Shown: positions 59,633 through 64,000 of the stretch, piece by piece
How the letters are laid out: every line of letters begins with the position of its first letter
Position numbering within the stretch: the first letter of the stretch is position 1
Source: Varanus komodoensis
Lineage: Eukaryota > Chordata > Lepidosauria > Squamata > Varanidae
NCBI RefSeq assembly: GCF_004798865.1
Contig: NW_025336576.1
Coordinates: forward strand, 449,643-513,642
Length of the DNA stretch: 64,000 bases
Direction: 5' to 3'
Made by a program: the position numbers and the translations under genes
Notes under the pieces: generated by a model
Seen by the model: only the letters and a program-made list of their open reading frames with translations
What the model was told of the DNA's origin: nothing
The model's database searches: none

Positions 59633-60354
59633 GCTGGACACTGAAATTGCAAAGCAAAGCAAAGTGGAACATTCTCTGTGGAACAGTGGGCCCCAAGCCA
59701 CTGATCGGCCTCACTGAGTGGAGAAAGGTCAGTTTCCCTCCCCTCTGCACAGCCTCAGGGGTGCTGCCAGGGCTGGACCCCAGGCCGAGATCCCCGGTGC
59801 CACAGCCCGGCATTCTCCCAGAGAGCAGCAGGTGGCAAAGCGATCAGGGCAACAAACACTCCGCCTGCTTTTCTTCCTATGGTCATGATAGAAGTGAGCC
59901 CAGAATGTCAAATGGTTCGCGCTTGGAGCAGAGTAATATTTGATGGGCCTCCAAGCCTTCTGGCCGTTCTTCTAGAGTATCAGGCGTGTGGAAGCCACAC
60001 TGGGAGGGGCAGTGCAGGAAAACAGAGAGGAGTGTGGCTTGTCTGCTTCAGAACGGAAATGATGTGTGTTGTCTTCTAAAAGGAGGAGGTAAGATCCCCA
60101 GATGTTCGCTCTCCTGCTGGCCAGGGCCTCTGGATCTTGAAGTCCCCACATCTGCACTTGAGGAGGAGAGAGTGCCGAGAAAGGCAGCTGGACCGATGAA
60201 GGGGCGGAGCAGCCGCTACAACGGGGGTTGTTCAGCTCAGACAAATGGGCACGTGAGCGGGGGCATGATAGAGCCGTGCAGAGTTACGGATGGTGTGGAG
60301 AAAGGAGAGAGGGAGGCCTGTGGGAACCCATGAAGCGGACGGGGGGCTTCTTCG
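59633..60354. other. unassigned stretch
   Basis: No repeat or exon clearly recognised; 60120-60354 may be a diverged 5' extension of the LINE end that follows. Confidence 0.4.
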
Positions 60355-60625
60355 CAGCACATGGAATTCACTGCCACGGGAAGTGGTGATGGCCCCAGTC
60401 TGGATGTTTTTAAAAGGAGACTGGACCCCCTCATGGAGGAGGGGGTTACCAGTGGCGGCTGGCCTAGCTGGCTGTGTGCCAGCCACAGAGGTGGCCTGCC
60501 TGTGCACACCAGCTGCTGAGGAGCTGGGGCAGGCGGACCTCTTGCGCCCACCCTGCTTGGGGACCCTGCAGGTCGCTGGTTTGCCACTGTGTGAATGGGG
60601 TGCTGGACTGGATGAGAGGCAGAAA
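60355..60625 (+). mobile_element. L2/CR1-clade LINE 3' end
   Basis: GCACATGGAATTCACTGCCAC, GTGGTGATGGCCCCAGTCTGG, AAAAGGAGACTGGACCCCCTC, CACCAGCTGCTGAGGAGC and GTGCTGGACTGGATGAGA follow, in order, the 3' region of a common reptile LINE. Forward orientation; the reverse relative is at 50830-51010. Confidence 0.75.
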
Positions 60626-61279
60626 TGTCTAGGGACGGGGGTGGGGGGCAGAAGCAGGGGCTTCAGGGATGGTGGGGTTAGGTGTGAGAGGCCAGGAAGG
60701 CCAGGAGAAGCAGAGGGCTGGTGGAGAGAGGAAACCTCAGCGTCTGGGGCAAACCTGAGAAAAAATGAGGACCAAACTTCACACATTCACACAACGTGAA
60801 AACTCCCACTCAGAGGCCCAGTATGGCTTGAGTGTGGGTGGTTGTTGAAAAGTGGCTTATCGTGCTAGCTGAACCCAGCCCTGGTATCAACCCATGAGGA
60901 GAACCCATGGTTTGTTGGTAGGTTGTGAACTGCGTCTGTGTTAAACAAACTGTGGTTTGTTAGCAAGGCTCAGTTCAGGCAGGAGAACTACCCATATTTC
61001 AATGGAAACCCTCACGCAGCTCATACTCAACCCATGATTGTCTGAACCCAGCGTATGGCATAAAGCTTGCAGGGGGGCCATCTTGCCTATTTTAGGAAGG
61101 ACAATCTGCTGTCTGAAGGGCTGTGGAGGGCAGCCCTGCATTCTGAGCATGGCTTCTGCTATCAGGGCTGCCTGGTCCAGTTTAAAGATACGAAACCAGA
61201 AGGGTGGAGCATAGAGCTGAGACTTGTAGGTGGCTCTCCATACCTGGCAGCTGGATGTTTGACCCCCTGTTCAGTATTC
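60626..61279. other. degenerate interspersed repeat and unassigned DNA
   Basis: 60795-61055 contains repeated CCCATGG and GTTTGTT/AACAAAC blocks (for example ACCCATGGTTTGTTGG and AACAAACTGTGGTTTGTTAG), suggesting an old repeat with internal inverted symmetry. It cannot be assigned to a family here. Confidence 0.4.
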
Positions 61280-61790
61280 CCTGCTATGCTCTTAGATGCA
61301 TTGTATTTAAATGTATATCTAGAAATTATTTCTAGACTTGCCCCTCTCTAGATAAATTAACACATGCAAATGTCGTGCAAATCTGTATCCTTTTTTGTCT
61401 TCTGTTTGGGCAACAAGGTAGGCTACAGGCTTGCCAAATCTTTGGAGGCCCGCAAAGCTAATTTCCCCTCAAATTCTTCCAAGTGCATGCAAATGCTCCC
61501 TTGCGCCGCGTAATAAATACACAATGTGGATGAAATGTTGCCACCAAAAACAAATATTGATTCCGCCCCCCCATGTTTGTCTCTTGATTCCATTCACTTG
61601 TGTGTGGGATGGATTTATAAGGACAATTAAACTGCTGACAAATTATGGGGAATGGATGCCTTCTGACAGGCTGCTATTGAGCTGATAGATACAAAACACA
61701 CAATAGGGAGGGAAGTTTATTTATATGGCAAACATCACCATTTTTCATGAACCAGGAAAGGAGCGAGCAAGGCTGCCTCCTCCTTTCACA
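61280..61790. promoter_or_regulatory. candidate conserved non-coding element upstream of ADRA2B
   Basis: About 500 bp of AT-rich, CpG-poor, repeat-free DNA 2.7-3.2 kb upstream of the start codon. It has two ATGCAAAT-type octamers (61365 and 61487 areas), a forkhead-like AAACAAATATT near 61548, an AATTAAAC homeobox-like core near 61626 and TTTATTTATATGGCAAACATC near 61709. Such clusters are typical of vertebrate enhancers, but no conservation can be tested here. Confidence 0.35.
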
Positions 61791-64000
61791 GTGAATTATT
61801 AAGAGAGTTTAGGGCTTTGGTTTGTCTAAACTTGCACAGGGTTGCCTCTTTGGAGTGTTAAAAATTAGCCACCCCCAGCATCTCTGGGAAGGGCTCAGCA
61901 TCATTCTGCCAGGCCCCTTTTTCCAGTCACAGCCACCTTTTCCCATCAAGCAGAAACAAACTGCTTGGGGTGGAGTTGTGCTCATCACCGTCATTAGAGG
62001 CCCCCTGAGAAACCGAAGCCTGCTTGTGCTAAGTGCTCTAAAGTGCAGGCACCGAAAGGCAGACAGTCTCTGCCCCAGACAGCCTACAATTATAAATGGA
62101 GCCAACGGGAGGAGGAAGCTCAGAAGGGGGGCACATGGGCCTGGCAAGCAGGCACAAGACGGACGAGGTGCTAGCTTGGCTCCTGCATTCCTCTAACCAC
62201 ATCGCCTTCTGCTCCTGTGGCAGAGACTTTGCGGAAGAAAACTCCATCACGGGCTTTCAAACAGATCAGAATGCAGGGCTGTTTCGGGGAAATGATGAGA
62301 ACGAAATACCTCCGTTAGGGAGCTGCCAGGGTGTTTGTCTGCCAGTTCTTAGGCCTCTGCCTTCCTCGGGAACTCTTCCTTTTCCAAGCGCTCTCCAAAA
62401 TTGTCCTCAGAATTATTTTCAGGAGCCTCCAGATTTTTTCCCCCCTGAATATTTGTTCTAGGTGCATTTGACCTCCTTGCCAGTGATGTGCACTCGTGCT
62501 ATCTGATACTCAGCAGTTGATACTGGATTGGTACTTGACAGGTGGTGTGCAACATTTGTGGATTTGATGCTTTGCAAACGAGTCAAGAGATGCCAGCTAA
62601 ATCCGAGGTCCTTGTCCGGCATCTGTGATACTGAATGTCTGAAAGGGGCTTGCTTTGCAGTGCTGCAGGTCCTGATTTGGGATAAAAATGTACACCACTG
62701 AGGCTGTAAATAGCAGGTCCATGCCTCCCTGTAGGACCGGCCGTGGGGAAATGGCAGCATGGCGGAGAAAAGGACTCCTGCCCCCTCTTGAGAGGCCTCA
62801 CTCGCACCAGTGGAAACGCCATGCAAGCTGGAACAGCTGGGGTAATTTCCGGAGTGGGGCCCTGCTCTGGGGCAGGGTAATTGCCCTCCTGGCATCAGAC
62901 CCCCGGGGTGCCATGGGGAGGGGGCACCACTTCGCCAGCCAACTCCTCAGGAGGAAGAGGCTTTGCTCGCCTGTCCCCTGAGTGAGCAGCCGGGCATCTT
63001 CTCCCCGTGGACGCTCCGGGATCGGCCCCTCATGCTGTGCTTGCTCAGGTCCAGGGCTCCCTTTATGCTCCCCCCAGGAGACAAAGAGCAGCTTTTGGGG
63101 AGAAGGTTTGGATCGGAAAGACGGTGCCTGGAAGGGAGCGCTAACCACTGCTCCCACTTCACCCAGTTTTATTTGGGGGGGGGGCGACCTATGTTGGAGG
63201 ACACACTGGGGCAAATAAGAATAGGTGACCCTAATCGCCATCCTCTTGCCTCCGCGCCAGGTGCAGGCTACGGCTGGCACAGCACATGAGGAAGACACAG
63301 ATGCACAACTGCCTGTTCGATAAGCTCTCACCGAGTGTCGGAAGGTAGAAAGGGGGATGAATGAGGGCTTTGAATGTCTAGGTTGTATTTGTTTAGATTT
63401 ACCTTAGCAACTGTGTTCATTGTAGTTTGCTTTATCTTAGTTTGCTTTGTTTTATATTCCTTCTTATGTACTTGTTTATGTTAAGAAAAAAATGTATATT
63501 TAAAAAAAGAGAAGCCGGCCTGGATCAGTGCTTGAAAAAAATAGCGCACGGGCGCCCTCTGCCGGCCGACGCGGGAATTTCCTAGCCAAGCTCTAAGGAG
63601 AGTTTCCCCACGAGGAAAAGCACCCGTGGGAAAGCGCTGCCGCGCCTCGTTCGGTGCACTGGATGTGCAAAAGCCTCCAGGGGCCCTTCCCTGTCAGGGC
63701 TTCCCTCCCAAAGCATTATGGGAACAATAAGTAGCAGTGCTGAAAAGTCGCGCATCATCTGGACACCCCATCCGCCTGTCACAAGTGCGGGAACGAAGCC
63801 TGAGAGCAGGTTTTGACTCGTTTAGCGCATCTTACAATATGCATCAGCAGCTGTTTCCTGCTGCCTGGATTAAGAGCCAGGGAGCCAAGAAGAATTGCCG
63901 TCTGCGGTCCATCCCAGCACCCCCTTCCCCACAACACTTTTCTGCCCTCGGTGGCCCAGCTGTGCTTGTGCGAAAAGCAGCGAGCACAGAAGACCATCAA
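61791..64000. other. unassigned stretch to the right edge
   Basis: No exon or named repeat. A poly-G run at about 63173-63184 and an AT-rich part at 63370-63510 with a GAAGCCGGCCTGGATCAGTGC piece at 63512-63532, reminiscent of a LINE 3' end. Frames up to 177 codons here are not recognisable proteins. Confidence 0.4.

Noticed and set aside
58708-59701. Two long minus-strand open frames (224 and 291 codons) upstream of ADRA2B
   Set aside because: They overlap in different frames within CpG-island DNA and give Ala/Arg/Ser/Pro-rich text without domains; high GC removes stop codons.
1-64000. CRISPR arrays, operons, bacterial genes, tRNA or rRNA genes
   Set aside because: No regularly spaced direct repeats, no compact gene arrays and no tRNA or rRNA folds beyond the degenerate heads of SINEs; the sequence is vertebrate.

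Overview
The window looks like nuclear DNA of a reptile, most likely a squamate (lizard or snake). The reasons are the repeats: a nearly full-length BovB/RTE LINE plus several 3' pieces of it, CR1- and L2-type LINE 3' ends, tRNA-derived SINEs, hAT-type miniature transposons and solo LTRs. The one clear gene is a non-mammalian alpha-2B adrenergic receptor. Nothing looks bacterial. The species call is inference.

The only host protein-coding gene I can support is ADRA2B, an intronless gene on the minus strand at 57254-58588 (444 codons, complete). A CpG-rich leader/promoter region lies immediately upstream at about 58589-59290. A low-CpG, AT-rich stretch 2.7-3.2 kb upstream of the start codon is the best candidate for a regulatory element. 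The other 57 kb hold no exon I recognise.

Layout: 1-1818 is a BovB copy running off the left edge, with a hAT miniature element inserted in it and an LTR-like repeat at its 5' side. A CpG-rich patch without a gene follows (2231-2560). 3-18 kb holds a SINE, CR1/L2 3' ends, a perfect 22-bp inverted repeat (10101-10154) and a BovB tail. 18-30 kb is mostly unassigned, with LINE fragments and a second, inverted copy of the LTR-like repeat. 30.3-30.9 kb is a long purine tetranucleotide array, and 32.1 kb a CTCTGC hexanucleotide array. 32.3-41.8 kb contains three solo LTRs of two families in GC-rich DNA. 42-47 kb has a second hAT miniature element, a CR1 end and the best BovB copy. 47-57 kb is mostly unassigned. 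57.2-64 kb is ADRA2B and its upstream side.

I looked for an undescribed multi-gene system and found none. The most useful observations are the hairpin, the dated nesting of transposons, the dead reverse-transcriptase active site in an otherwise young BovB copy, the two sister LTRs 8 kb apart, the gene-less CpG patch, and the divergent third intracellular loop of the receptor.
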